DNA of 64,000 bases from Ornithodoros turicata (lineage: Eukaryota > Arthropoda > Arachnida > Ixodida > Argasidae), in NCBI RefSeq assembly GCF_037126465.1, contig NC_088204.1:64045807-64109806 (forward strand), written 5' to 3'. Shown here piece after piece: positions 33,474-44,398 of this stretch. A program made the translations under genes and the position numbers. The notes beneath the pieces are model-generated. The model did no database searches. It saw nothing but the letters and a program-made list of their open reading frames with translations, and had not been told where the DNA came from. How positions within the stretch are numbered: the stretch's first letter is position 1; every line of letters begins with the position of its first letter.

Positions 33474-33910
33474 GACCTCTATCAAATTTACCTACGCACA
33501 AGGACAGAACGGCGTGCTACCCTTCCTGGATGTGACTGTGCGAAGATGCGGCGCAGGCCAAACGCAAGCCTTCGGAAAGCTTCCGACACCGGCAGACTGA
33601 CAAAATGTCGTAGATGTAGGCTAGCTAGTGGATGAACTCCATAATGTAAAAGCTTGTGTCTGAGCACACAGAGGGACGACACACAACACACGACTCGTGA
33701 GTCGACACTACGGTTGAGTTGTGTGTGGTGTGTCGTCCCTCTGTGTGCCCAGACTCGGGCTTTTACATTATGGGGACACCGGCAGCTTCATAAACTTCCA
33801 CTCGCACCACCCCATAGAGATAAACGAAGTGTGGTGAGGACCCTGCTCCGTCGATCCCAGCGGTTATCGTCTACTTCGGAGCTACAGGCATCCGAGAAAT
33901 GTTTTGATTT
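33474..33910 (+). pseudogene. Penelope-like RT fragment, split by a small element
   Basis: SIKFTYAQGQNGVLPFLDVT is a typical Penelope segment downstream of the YxDD box. After the 33596-33774 insertion it resumes with FINFHSHHP, then after a frameshift KRSVVRTLLRRSQRLSSTSE, again Penelope-like. Both ends are truncated. Confidence 0.75.
33596..33774 (+). mobile_element. 179-bp non-autonomous element, 11-bp target duplication
   Basis: Flanked by GACACCGGCAG at 33585-33595 and 33775-33785. It has the same CTAGCTAGTGGATG segment and CTCCATAATGTAAAAGC hairpin as the copy at 20644-20785, with a longer hairpin loop. It interrupts the Penelope frame, which resumes after it. Confidence 0.82.
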
Positions 33911-34034
33911 CAAAACATTTGACAGCGGTCGGCGCGGCGCCATCTCTGAATAAGAACCGAAATCACAGCACGCATCGGCAGTGACGTGCGCATGCGCGCA
34001 CACGGTGGCTGGTAGGCTGTGCATGTCGGTTGTA
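33911..34034. other. Unassigned, possibly LTR start
   Basis: Lies before the MITE that splits the Bel/Pao LTR region. It contains TGCGCATGCGCGCA near 33988, an NRF1-like palindrome. It may be the 5' part of the LTR. Confidence 0.3.
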
Positions 34035-34282
34035 TACTCTTAGAAATGAACTTCACCGCATAGCACGCTCCTAGCCAACCATCACCTCAAGTGATATCGT
34101 TATCTGCCCTGGGTTGTTGAAACGGGTGGCGTACGCCTTTTCTGTGACAATTATGAAGAACATAAGTGTCATAGAAAAGGCGTACGCCTCCCGTTTTCAA
34201 CAAATCAGGGCACATAACGATATCATTCGAGATGATTGTTGGCTAGGAGCGTGCTATGCGGTGAAGTTTATTTTTAAGCGTG
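34035..34282. mobile_element. CACTCTTA-family fold-back MITE
   Basis: Terminal ACTCTTAGAAATGAACTTCA and inverse, inner arms GGCGTACGCC and TGTTGAAA...GGG, TA on both sides (34033-34034, 34283-34284). About 248 bp, nearly a perfect hairpin with no ORF. Confidence 0.88.
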
Positions 34283-34441
34283 TAGAGGAAGATGAGGGGT
34301 AGGACAGGTCACTGAAACCGGCACGAGGGGAGGTGTTAAGCTAGACAGTGCACGCCAATAAACATTCTCTCAACCAGCATCACGAGGAGTAGTCATACTT
34401 TGTAGTCCCATCTGGAGCACTGGTGCCGAAACCCGGGACCT
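34283..34441 (+). mobile_element. Bel/Pao LTR 3' part and primer-binding site
   Basis: An AATAAA (near 34357) is followed within about 65 nt by TGGTGCCGAAACCCGGGA (34421-34438), the primer-binding site sequence used by many Bel/Pao elements. A Bel/Pao gag follows downstream after a MITE. The LTR 5' end is not defined. Confidence 0.65.
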
Positions 34442-34442
34442 A

Positions 34443-34668
34443 CACTGTTAAAACAGAACTTCACCACATAGCACGCTCCTAGCCAACCGTCATTCCGAAT
34501 GCTTTCATTCCGTGTCCTTATTTGCTGAAAATGGGAGGAGGCGCCTATCTGAGACACATTATGCTTGACCCAGATAGGCTTCTCTCCCTGATTTGAACGA
34601 ATCATGACACAGAATGATACCATTCGGAATGGTGGTTGGCTAGAAGCGTGCTTTGTGGTGAAGTTCTG
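34443..34668. mobile_element. CACTCTTA-family MITE, diverged copy
   Basis: ACTGTTAAAACAGAACTTCACC opens the copy and the inverse ends at GAAGTTCTG. The arms are imperfect. It sits between the Bel/Pao primer-binding site and the gag start. Confidence 0.7.
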
Positions 34669-35284
34669 ATGCCCAGAGACGCGCAGCCTGACCGCCTCCG
34701 GCGGACTCGAGCGGGGATCCGCGGCATGATCACCCGCACTATTACGCATCTCAGCGATATGCTCGCTCAGCCCGACCTACGGCTAGATGAGGGGGAAGTC
34801 GACCTGGAGTACCTTCTCTCCAGACGGGCCCCATTGCGGGACCTCAACTGCCAAATTCTTGAACAGACCGCCGAAGACAGGTATACGACGAGGAGACTCA
34901 AACAATACTACAGGCACTAGCAGGAAAAACACCTCGAAGCGGCTATCACCCGAGCCCGGAGAGCCCTCAGACTCCAGCAACAGACGGCCGCAGTAGGTAT
35001 AGCATCCGCTGTCTCATCTGTCCATGCAAACCGCTACGTGTCTTTGCCCAAACTCAAAATTCCGAAATTCGGGGGCAATTTGCAGGAATGGCAACGCTTC
35101 TGGGAACATTTTGAAGACACGATCCATCGCAACAACACCCTAGCTCCCGTGGAGATATTCAAAGACCTCCTAACGTATGTCACAGAAGACGCCAAGCGCA
35201 CTATAGGTGGTATTAGTCGGAGCAGCGACAACTATGACACAGCGATCGCAGCTTTCAAGCAGCGCTTCGGATGCCCCGAAAAAA
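34669..35284 (+). pseudogene. Bel/Pao gag fragment
   Basis: An ATG at 34669 directly follows the MITE and opens an Arg-rich N-terminus (MPRDAQPDRLRRTRAGIRG). After a single in-frame TAG at 34918-34920, the frame continues to LPKLKIPKFGGNLQEWQRFW, EHFEDTIH and AAFKQRFG, the conserved core of arthropod Bel/Pao gag. No protease, RT or integrase follows: at about 35285 the sequence switches to a LINE fragment in the same frame. The element is a dead 5' fragment. Confidence 0.75.
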
Positions 35285-36148
35285 AAACGAGGGTGCACTT
35301 GAAATTTACACCGACGGTCCATCAATCCCGTTACTGGTGTACGGCAGCGTTCTGGTGCCCTGCACTTGAGCACTCGTGGGGCGGTCGCATCGACACTCAA
35401 GTGTCTTCCTCCTTAGCCGAGCTCGTAGCCATCAAGCAGGCCTTGGAATTCTTATTCAACGTCGCAGAGAAGAGTGCTATTGTGCTTACAGACTCCAAGT
35501 GCTCTCTTCAGAGGATAAGTAAGCCCCGCATCGACGACCCAATACCATACCATACCATACCATACCATAACAATACCATACTGGAGATATGGAAACAACT
35601 CAACAACAACGGTATTGCCGTGGGTTTTCAATGGGTTTCTTCCCATGCAGGAATATCTGGCAACGAAACAGCTGACTGGATCGCCAACAGCTACCACAAG
35701 CTTCCTCCTGAGGTCCCTGCACCTCTGGACCCACGACATAATAGGAAGCAGCCCTCTGCGTACGTCCAAGAAATCCGTCTCGCTGCTTATCCGGAAGTGC
35801 GGCACTTCTCCCAACCATGCCCCGTGAAAGATCCCAACCGGAAGCGATCTACTCTTCTCCACAGACCCCCGATGCAGGTCCGTCATGACACCCGCCTTTC
35901 GCTACAAACTGGGCTTCGCGTCATCGCCACGCTGTGAGACTTGTTTCTGCTTCGGTGACCTGGCGCACATCATCATGGACTGTGCAGTGTCTCAAGCAGC
36001 CAGAGACACCATGACCTCGAGTTTCAGAGCCTCATCACTTCCCTGTGGCTCTCTAGACGAGATTTTGTACCCACAAGGTCCCACCCACACCTGTAGAAAA
36101 GCGCGAGACGGGCTCTTAGCTTTCGTTTCCCGCGTGGGACTGTCGTGA
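35285..36148 (+). pseudogene. 5'-truncated LINE: RNase H and zinc motif
   Basis: EIYTDGPSI in a shifted frame, then SSSLAELVAIKQAL, LTDSKCSLQ and WVSSHAGISGNETADWIAN give the four acidic positions of LINE RNase H. After a frameshift near 35885 the C-terminal part shows CETCFCFGDLAHIIMDC (CX2CX7HX4C) and ends at TGA near 36146-36148. A CATAC pentamer run (35542-35569) interrupts the RNase H between LTDSK and WVSSH. The 5' end is fused to Bel/Pao gag. Confidence 0.8.
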
Positions 36149-37162
36149 ACGCTTTCCTTCTCTCCCCCTTTTTAGTAATTTCTTTATCTCTACGTTTCTA
36201 ATTTCTCATTTCTTTTAATTTCTGACCCTCTATCCTTTCTTTTTTACTCCCCCTTCTCCCCTTCCCCTTCCACAAAGGAGTGAAACTTGCCGCCCTGGTT
36301 GAGCAGGCAGACCTCACTCTTCCTTAGAACATTATACCACCACCACCACGGGTTTGAAGAAGAGCCAATCACAGGTAACGTATAGGCGAAATAAAGTAAT
36401 GAAGAAGCAGTACGGCTAATTTTTGGGGCTAAAAAATAAATGTTCATCGTCCAGAAGGATTTCCACATGCGCTGCAATATTTTTGACAACTGTTAGCTCA
36501 AGATCATCATCGTGTACATTTTCCCTTCCAAAATAAATTATAGCGGCAAACATGTTTACCTTTTTCACAACCACTGAGTCCTGATGTACTATGTTTAGTA
36601 CATCACGCCATCTTCTACCGGGTGTCCCACCGAAATCCCCCGGCTGGATAATTCGTGAACAGGTGGCGCCATCGAAGAAATTTCTTTTTGGTAGAGATCC
36701 TTGGAACATCGGTCATGAACTGAGTAGTGTGCGGCTCATTTCCATACACTCACTAATTAAATAAACATGCTAACTTTTAACCTTTACTTCGCATGCTTAC
36801 GGAACCTCTGTTTTACGCATCGGGACCTTCAGCGTAAAATATTCCAAGAAAAAAAAGGGCATCGCCACTTAGTGATTTTTCCGAGTAATTAATCGGTTTC
36901 GGTTTACATATTTCTTGCGCGGAGCTGTGCACCAATGCGCTCTTTGGATCAGCTATCTGGCTGTCAATTTCGTGTTCATCCGCCTGGTTCACGCACGGGG
37001 GCGACGGAAGATTAGGAACAGCCGCAAAAGACGCTTTGGTATTCGTTCTGAAAGCGACTGATAAACAGCGCTGGCGGTTCTGTCGTTCCGTAAGTGAGAT
37101 ACAGCGTGCTCTTATCATGGATGATGACGAATGCGTCACGAGCGCTGGGAACTAGTGGGGTA
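36149..37162. other. LINE 3' UTR, then unassigned sequence
   Basis: 36149-36325 is C/T-rich and ends ...GCCGCCCTGGTTGAGCAGGCAGACCTC, a LINE 3' UTR type. A similar GCCGCCTAATCAGGCAGGCAGACCTC lies in the SINE at 32676-33000. The rest shows no recognised feature. Confidence 0.4.
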
Positions 37163-38278
37163 CACTCTTTAAAATTAGCTACACCACATAGCATGCTCCT
37201 TGCCAAATGACAACGTTCTCGCTCGATTTGTTGAAGACGGGAGGAGGGGCCTTTTACCCTTATGTTCAGCATAATTGGTACAAAAGAAAAAAAAACCGTA
37301 CGCCTCCCATTTTCCTCAAATCAAGGGAGAGAACGTTGTCATTTGGGATGATGGTAGGCTAGGAGCCGGTTATGTGGTGTAGCCAGTGTTGTACGTATCG
37401 CCGTTACAAGTAACGCCGTTACAGTAATCGATACTTTTTCGGTATCGGAGTGCGTATCGCGATACTTTCTTAAGTAGGTATCAGAAAAGTATTTCCGTTA
37501 CAAATTTATGGTAACGCGATCTCTGTATCGTTACCGATACCGATACTTGTGCCCCACCCTTTCTTCACCGACCATATTTCTCACTCTTATTCATTGTCAA
37601 TGGTCCGCATAGCGCTCGACAAGAAGCTTGTGGACACACCTACGTACTCCGTAACCGCAATTATGGAATTATACCAAACACGTGTTCACTGTTGTTCTTT
37701 GAAACAAAGAAATAACCACGCTGTGTTCAACAAAAGAGTTGAGGTCAACGAACAGAGGTCAAGACTTTGACAGTGCGCTCTGGGTTCCACTGCTAAGCTG
37801 CCGTGTCGCACCGAGTCACGCTCACATATACTGTGGCATTGTTAACTTCGGATAGGATTCCTTGGTCATTGGACTTCACGGTATGTGTGGGCCTGACGCT
37901 AACGTAATTGTCATATCGGCCTCTGTCAGGTGCCAGGGAGACCATGGCTTGCAAGGATGGCAGAAGACGATTTCAAGAACTATTGATAAAAGTCAAGCAT
38001 AACGTTTCCGAGCTACATATGCAATATGCTGTGTTTTCACTGCAAAACTGCTCATGTAAGCGATATTTCTATGTTGCGCCATCTCTGTATTTCAAACAAA
38101 AGTATCGCAAAAAGTATCGCGTTACTTTTGTTCAGTAACGGTAGCGGTACTCCGTTACTTTAAAAAAGAAGTACCGATATCGGTATTTCGATACTTTTTA
38201 CTCAAGTAACGAGTATCGGTATCGCGATACCATATTTCGGTAACGGGTACAACACTGGGTGTAGCTAATTTTTAAGAG
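37163..38278. mobile_element. CACTCTTA-family MITE carrying a nested hAT
   Basis: The left part CACTCTTTAAAATTAGC through TGGTGTAGC and the right part TAATTTTTAAGAG form one MITE once the hAT element at 37384-38257 is removed. The left flank is TA. The right terminal bases are eroded. Confidence 0.78.
37384..38257. mobile_element. hAT-type non-autonomous element, 8-bp target duplication
   Basis: Starts CAGTGTTGTACG and ends CGGGTACAACACTG. It is flanked by GGTGTAGC at 37376-37383 and 38258-38265. Both ends are filled with GTAACG, CGATAC and GGTATCG motifs as subterminal repeats. The 874-bp interior has no transposase. Confidence 0.88.
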
Positions 38279-39270
38279 CTAGAGGGATTCGCAGTCCCTT
38301 GACCAACTTGTGTAGCGTGTGCAACAGCGCCATAATTATGGAGTATGCTATAGGGGGACAAGATACGACATTTCGAGAAATTAAAACTTGGAATTTCTCT
38401 AATGAGATGAAGACCGCGTGGCAGTAATAACTGTGCGAAGATTATGTAATGCATATTCGTTTAATCCATGCACAACTAATTGCAACTCAACAGCGACTCG
38501 ATAAATATTAATTGTTTAAGCCGCCAGGTAAAATTCTACGATTCCATGACTGGATTGTTGGAAGTTGCTTTCGACCAAATTGTGATTTAATTACTGCGTA
38601 TGTAAACACAGTAATGAGATGTGTTGCAGTCTTTTAAAGAAGAATAAATGCCGAACTGCGCAAAAGACGCCAACTGGAGCTTAGTGCGTTTCTTCTCATT
38701 CTTCTTTTCTTCCTTGATCATTAAGGCTTCTAAGGCAGTCCTATTAACGACCAGTCCTGATATCAGCGTTCCTTTACAATATCTGTATTAGTGTCATACG
38801 GACAACATCGGATTTTAAGAAGCCCCGATGAATACGCACGTCGGGCGATCGAAGCGTCAGTGCCTCTGTTTTGCCCCGAGGTGGTTTGTTTCGCAAATTT
38901 TAACTTGACGCGTTTCGTGCATGATCAATATCGCTCCCGAAGCGGAAATAACAGCGAAATAAACCGACCTGCCTAAAGTGGCGCCTAAAGGACAGCCACT
39001 AAAGTGACTGCCTTCTCCATTGCAGCAGAATGACTTGCGTTCCTGTTGCAGAGGATAAGTCGGGAGGATGTGTGAGGGAGGAACGCTGACACGTCACGGA
39101 GAGGTCGCGCGAAGCTGACGAGCAGGTTTTCAGGGTTGCTCCTTCCTGTATAGTTCCGGGTCCTCTGCCGAATGTCACGACAAAATACGAATAACACTGG
39201 AAATATGTGTAGTTCGAGCGAAACAGTTCGCGGGAGAGTTGCTTGGAGTGAAATGCTCCTGTCGCACATA
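38279..39270. other. Unassigned sequence
   Basis: About 1 kb without a recognisable gene or bounded element. Confidence 0.4.
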
Positions 39271-39816
39271 CAGGGTGTGTGCAGAAAAACGTAACCCGCA
39301 TTTTTACATGTAACTCGTTGCCTGCTTACCCGAGGAACTTCTGGTGGCGTACGATGGCGTATTTATGCGTGCGAAAGCTGCAAAAAAATCCTGGAAGTCA
39401 TACTCAGCGTAAACAAATAAACACAGCGCGAAAACATCGGCTTCCATGCATTAGAATAGTGCAGTCATGACAGTGCATGGTATCCATGGCGGTCTCAGGA
39501 GAGTTATGTACAGGCACCGCTAGGGGCACTACCGATGAGCATACACGTGGGACATCGTTTCGATTTCTGCACCGATAGCTCCCCTAGCGGTACCTGAACA
39601 CAACTCTCCCGCATCCGCCCTGTTGCCCTATTCCGATGCACGAAGGCCGACGTTTTCGTTGCTCTGTTTATTTTTTTAGCTGAGTATGGCTTCCACGATT
39701 TTTCTGCAGATTTCGCACGCATAAATGCGCCATCGTGCGCCACAGGAAGTTTGTTAGTTAGGTAGACAACAAGCCAAGTGCCTAAATGCGGGTTACGTTT
39801 TTCTGCACACACCCTG
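39271..39816. mobile_element. Long-TIR fold-back element, TA target duplication
   Basis: CAGGGTGTGTGCAGAAAAAC and its inverse form perfect ends of about 33 bp, and the arms stay alignable for about 230 bp. TA lies on both sides (39269-39270, 39817-39818). A mariner-type MITE. Confidence 0.85.
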
Positions 39817-40599
39817 TATTTGTTTCGATGATGTCAAGGGACCGAACTTTCCCTTAATGAAGATATGGGAGGACTCATTATTTTAACTCGTCACCAGCCA
39901 TGTGCTTTTTACATAATCGCTCTGGAGCAGCTGGTTCACGCTTAGTGGAGCCACCATCTGTATATTTTCCCCCCTTTCGACCATCACCATCATTACCCGT
40001 GAATCCGATAGAAACTCAATATCCTGCTGCGAGGAAGCGTCTTGTGCGATCCGTGCTCATTTTTGTTCCTCTAGCTTCAAAGTATCCTTTCCCCGTTTAC
40101 GATTTTTTTTTACTTACTCTTCCGCGTTCCTCGTTGTTTGCTTTTACCCGCAGTTCCTCTTCCTATCTCATTTCTACTGACGGTGCAACGGGTGTTCTAA
40201 CGAACTACCACACTACGAGCACAAGGTAGGCGATCGAAAAACGCTGCCTTGCCCAGGTGTGTTTGTCTTACAACCCGGGAATTGTGCCGACGGGTCTCCC
40301 CAGTGGATAGAGTTAAGTCGTCCGTAAACTGTGAAAGGGAGACTCGAGTGCTTCGGCGCCGATTCTTGACTTGATGGAAAGCCTGACGTAAACACGACAA
40401 CAACAAGTCAATAGAGCATGCGTTGCACAGTGGACTGAACTTGACTATTGCTCTCTCGGGTGTTCGCTGTTCCGATCTGTCATTGATGGCAGTCATACAG
40501 GCTAAAAAAAGGAAACAGAAAACGTGTGGTGGTGTCATATTAACCGGATTATGCGTTGCTGCTTCGGTAGGATCTATAGTTTGCTGCTATATGCTTGTT
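39817..40599. other. Unassigned sequence
   Basis: No gene recognised. The 3' end of the adjacent Penelope-like element is not clearly defined in this stretch. Confidence 0.35.
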
Positions 40600-42828
40600 A
40601 GTTTTCATTATTTTCATGTCCGTTTCCCTAAAGTCGCTGATAAATGTGATTAGGTCATCTTCTGAGTGTGGCCACACCATGAAGATGTCGTCGAGGAACC
40701 GCTTGTAAAGCGTGGGCTTCTTCAGGCGCTTAGACAGAAATTCCTCCTCTAGAGCAGTGTTTCCCAAAGTGTGGTCCGCGGACCCCTGTGGGTCCGCGAG
40801 AGTGTCCGTGGGGGTCCGCGACCGTCTCTCACATTTCAGTGAGGACCAAACACGCGCTCGTACATGCAGCCCGATTTCCAAACACCCAGAACTTCCAAAA
40901 TTTCTACAAGCATGCTTGAACGGCTAGCTTCTAATTTCTGATAGAAAAGTCCTGCAATGCACGTTTGTCCGCGTCATACACATACAAACAAGAAGAAGAA
41001 ACCAGTCCGGAATCGTTTCTGAAGCTGTATCGAAAGCATGCAGCAGCTGACGAGGTTGCTGGTTATGCACTGGCTGTGACGATCTGTGTGTGTGTGTGGG
41101 GGGGGGGGGGGGGGTCCGTGAATTGGTTCTCATCGCTTCCGGGGGTCCGTCACCGCCAAAAGTTTGGGAAACACTGCTCTAGAGCTCCCATAAAAATATT
41201 TGCATACTTAGGTGCCATGTTTGTACCCATAGCCGTGCCATGAACTTGCAAGTAGTGCTTACCGTCAAATTCGAAGTTATTATTTTTCAGAATAAGATTG
41301 AGAAATGTGCATAGGACACAAGGATAGTATGAGGTATCAGAATATTTTTAAAATGCCCTTTCAGCTGCGGCAATGCCATCCCCGTGGGGGATGTTAGTAT
41401 ATAGAGAGGAAACGTCTAGCGTGACTAGCAAACTGGAAGAAGGAGGCTGACATTCACTTAAAACTTGAAGAAAGTGATTGGTGTCCTTAATGTAGGATGG
41501 TAGTTTAGGAGGTATATCTTTCAGAAGGTGGTCAACAAAGCTTGAAATGTTCTCGGTAGCTGTACCGTTGCATGAAACTATTGGGCGCCCTGGATTTCCA
41601 GGTTTATGGATTTTAGGGAGCATATAAAACCTGCCCGCTGCGGTGTCTTTGGGGAGTAGATAATCGTATAGGATGGAATCTATCTTTTTACTTGCTTTTA
41701 GATCTTTTAGACTGCGGATAATATGAGCCGTAATTTCCTCTGTAGGGTCAGCCTCGAGGAGTTTGTAGAACGATGCGCACGATAATTGCCGGATGCCTTC
41801 GTTAATGTAGTTTTCTTTGTCCATTACTACGATTGCACCACCTTTATCAGCTTTTTTAATGACTATGTCACTGCGCTCCCGAAGGTAAGAAAGGCTGCGC
41901 TGCTCAGCCGGCGTTAGATTTGGCTTCAATTTGCTGTTGCATGATTTATTGTAAGCGTTAATGATATCTTTTGGAATTGCACGGATGTACATGTCCAGAG
42001 CCGTTTCACGGTTAGCCTCTGGCGTAAAGTTGGATGGCGGTTTAAATGGGAATCTGACTTAGGTTTGTCATGAAAGTATTCCTTCAGACGTAGACGGCGG
42101 GCGAAATTATCTAAGTCCAGATAAAGTTGGTATTCATCTAGCTTGTTGCTACTGGGGCAGAATGAGAGGCCACGGCTGAGTAGTGAGATTTCCGAATCGG
42201 TAAGTTCGTGGGACGATAAATTAACGACGTTATGGGACTTCTGAGGTAGCATCTCCGCAGATGAGGCTGCTGGGGTGGGACCTGTTTTTCTAGCAAGCGG
42301 ATGATTTTTTTGCGATGGCGTATTAGTTGTACCTGCATTACTTATATGATCACAGTCCTGAGCTGACACACTGGATTCAAGCGTAGCTGGAGTATTAACG
42401 TTTTCCCTGACTAGCTTCCTCCGCTTAGCATTGCGAATAGCCTCTTCCCTTTCTTTTGCGTATTGTGCTAATTCTAACTGGTGGTTGTCTGTTAAGACAG
42501 ATTTACAATCGATAGTTTTCGCCTGCTGGGATGATTGGTCTATGGCGTCCTCACAATGGGATATAAGCACTTCGATTAACGCGGTCGAAGCATTGTTGAG
42601 GATCTCATTCCACTTATTCTTATGTGCAGATTTTAGGGGAAAGGTGGGTTTAAGGTTAATGGCGAGACCCTTGGGAATTTTGTCCTGATCGTTGTAGAGT
42701 TGTAAAGTGGTGCGATGCGAATTATAGTGTGCTGATTTATCGGCTAGCTTACGAAGTTTAAAGAAAGCTTGCGTATTTGGGGGAGGTTCACTTTCAGAAG
42801 GAGAAGAGGTACGCTTACCGGCGGTTAG
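40600..42828 (-). pseudogene. Penelope-like element, reverse transcriptase ORF, split
   Basis: A Penelope-like RT would copy its RNA at a nicked target. On the minus strand the N-terminal extension reads KIPKGLAINLKPTFPL and a charged coiled-coil-like region. A frameshift near 42055 leads to LRERSDIVIKKADKGGAIVV, then LPKIHKPGNPGRPIVS (about 41571-41618) and LLVTLDVSSLYTNIPH (about 41390-41428). An in-frame TAA follows at 41348-41350, then [18 protein letters not shown]. The hAT element 40755-41176 interrupts it, and RFLDDIFMVW (the YxDD-type active site, about 40681-40700) follows. The GIY-YIG endonuclease is missing. Upstream in the same frame, after one stop, is an SGNH-like segment. Confidence 0.85.
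40755..41176. mobile_element. hAT-type MITE inside the Penelope RT
   Basis: Starts CAGTGTTTCCCAAAGTGTGG and ends with CCAAAAGTTTGGGAAACACTG (inverse). It is flanked by CTCTAGAG at 40747-40754 and 41177-41184. The GGTCCGCGGACCCC and GGGGGTCCG motifs near the ends are imperfect inverses. A GT run and 17-nt poly-G lie at 41085-41114. There is no transposase. Confidence 0.9.
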
Positions 42829-43170
42829 TCAGTCCAACGTCGATGGTCTTGTATTCTGCCGTCGTCGTTCCAGGGCAGCTGCCTCCTGAGGGGCAGGCCA
42901 CACTGGATCCGGAACAGTAGCGACGTTGGGTCGGCGTGATGGTAGGAGCCGTCGAAGTCGTGGAAGCAGGTCCAGCAGGTGTCGGCTGATTATCCGAACT
43001 CCCTCGAAGTTTGGATGGAGGCCGTCAGCTGCAAGGACCTGGGTTGGTCGTCGTCGGTGGTATCCGTGGTCCAGGCAGCAGAGGTCGGTCGAGTTCCGGC
43101 AAAGCTGGACCAGTCGGCGGTTGAAGTCGAAGGCTCGCGGGTTGCACTGGAACTCCCTTCGCCTGTCAAT
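42829..43170 (-). pseudogene. SGNH-hydrolase-like C-terminal segment upstream of Penelope RT
   Basis: The minus-strand frame reads RRREFQCNPRAFDFNRRLV, then LDHGY, then LAADGLHPNFEGVRIISRHL. The D-G-L-H block carries the Asp-x-x-His pair of SGNH/GDSL esterases; the N-terminal Ser and Gly blocks are missing, cut off at the (AT)n tract at 43174. The frame ends at TGA (42829-42831) and the same frame then continues into the Penelope N-terminal extension. SGNH domains occur in some LINE ORF1 proteins and GDSL modules are known in giant rotifer Penelope elements (Terminons). It may be an upstream ORF of this element or a chance neighbour. Confidence 0.6.
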
Positions 43171-43191
43171 GAAATATATATATATATCCCG

Positions 43192-43267
43192 AACGATGCG
43201 CAGCTACCTAGGGCCGACGAGCCGCAAACACGGCGAAACACGTGTCCTCTGGTGCTGTCGCATCGTT
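43192..43267 (+). ncRNA. Type I hammerhead ribozyme, copy 1 (uninterrupted)
   Basis: Stem I: AACGATGCG (43192-43200) pairs with CGCATCGTT (43259-43267), CAGC (43201-43204) with GCTG (43254-43257), and CTAGGG-type bases with CTCTGG. The core CCGACGA (43214-43220) matches the hammerhead CUGANGA except that U4 is C. Stem II is GCCG / CGGC with loop CAAACA. GAAA (43235-43238) follows. Stem III is minimal, C-ACGT-G, then the cleavage triplet GTC ending at 43246. Self-cleavage is predicted after C43246. The U4C change is in all five copies and may weaken activity. Confidence 0.78.
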
Positions 43268-43491
43268 CCATGAGTATCTGTTTTTCTACGTGCAGCCATA
43301 GAAGCCATCTTAACTGTAAGTTTGAATTTCAAACACATCTAGCGTCATTTTTCTTATTTTTTAATGGCTTTTTTCCTCTCTTTATAATTCACTGGCTTGC
43401 ACTGTGGCATTGAGGAGTGCTCAGTCACCCTCCCAGGTGTATATCGCTCGCTGAGTGACCCCTGGTTTGCCAATCCCGAACGATGCGCAGC

Positions 43492-44398
43492 CAGGCCTCC
43501 ACAGCTCCCCACATTTGTGGCAGTAGAAAAATAAAATCACGTCACAGTCACGTGGTATTACAGCGTCAGGCATCATGACGGACGCCCATTGGCCAAAGGA
43601 GGATGCGCGCTCCGGGATTGGTTGATAAAGTTTCGAAATATCTGACAGCTCACTTTTCGCGGGCGGTCGGCCAGGCGGGCAGCTCCAAGCAAGGTCGCTG
43701 CGTCTCCGCGGCTCGCCGATGTCGGTTGACCACAACGACCAAAGAGGAAGTATACGCGCGGGTTTGTTCGTGAGCTATAGTGACTCTGGCCATGTACTGA
43801 TCTCCGATAAAGTGTCAACCTACGGACATTCTTGCCGGGTCGGAACTGGAATGCTTGGTGAGCTGACGCCTGAGGAACACTTTCGAGCGCTGTCGCATTT
43901 TCAAATACAGTGACTAAGAAGAGAGTGTTCGTAACGACAAAAGTATTTTCCGTGACTGTGTGACCTACGGTGCATCGCCAGAATGAGAAGAAGATGCTCA
44001 TCTGTGAAACGCACGCACTCGTGGACTTCGCTCGCCTCCAGAAGTAGACTGTATGTGTGCTTTGCAAGTTCGAACTTGGTTTGGTTGCTGTCTATTCAAG
44101 GAACGAAACGTCCTGTACGCACGGTGAATATATGAGTCAAGCATTTGAGTTTATACGTTGCATCAATAAATATGTATTTCGCCTATCAAAAATGTCTTAG
44201 TTATTTTGGAATAACGGGCGCCAGGTATGAAAACCAGTAGAAGTCAATGGCAGCCAGGGCCGGCCGAAAGGCGAGCCAAACTGAGAGGTTGCTGATTGGT
44301 TGGCTGCTAGGCATCACGACGCATTTTCATTGGTCGTATGTCCAGTGTTGCCTGAATTATCTCAAACTATGGGCTCTATGGGGAGCTGTGGGCGCCTG
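43492..44398 (+). mobile_element. 0.9-kb TIR element 1 in hammerhead stem I
   Basis: Begins CAGGCCTCCACAGCTCCCC and ends GGGGAGCTGTGGGCGCCTG. It is flanked by GCGCAGC at 43485-43491 and 44399-44405, a 7-bp duplication. The 907-bp interior has ORFs with a segment ELTPEEHF but no transposase that I can name. It is a relative of the element at 44693-45632, in the opposite orientation. The superfamily is unassigned; hAT usually makes 8 bp. Confidence 0.82.

Noticed and set aside
35542..35569. CATAC pentamer repeat as a LINE 3' tail
   Set aside because: It lies inside the RNase H coding region with LINE sequence continuing on both sides, so it is an internal expansion.
42926..43413. Plus-strand ORFs of 115 and 144 codons
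   Set aside because: They are the antisense of the SGNH-like segment and run through (AT)n into the hammerhead array.
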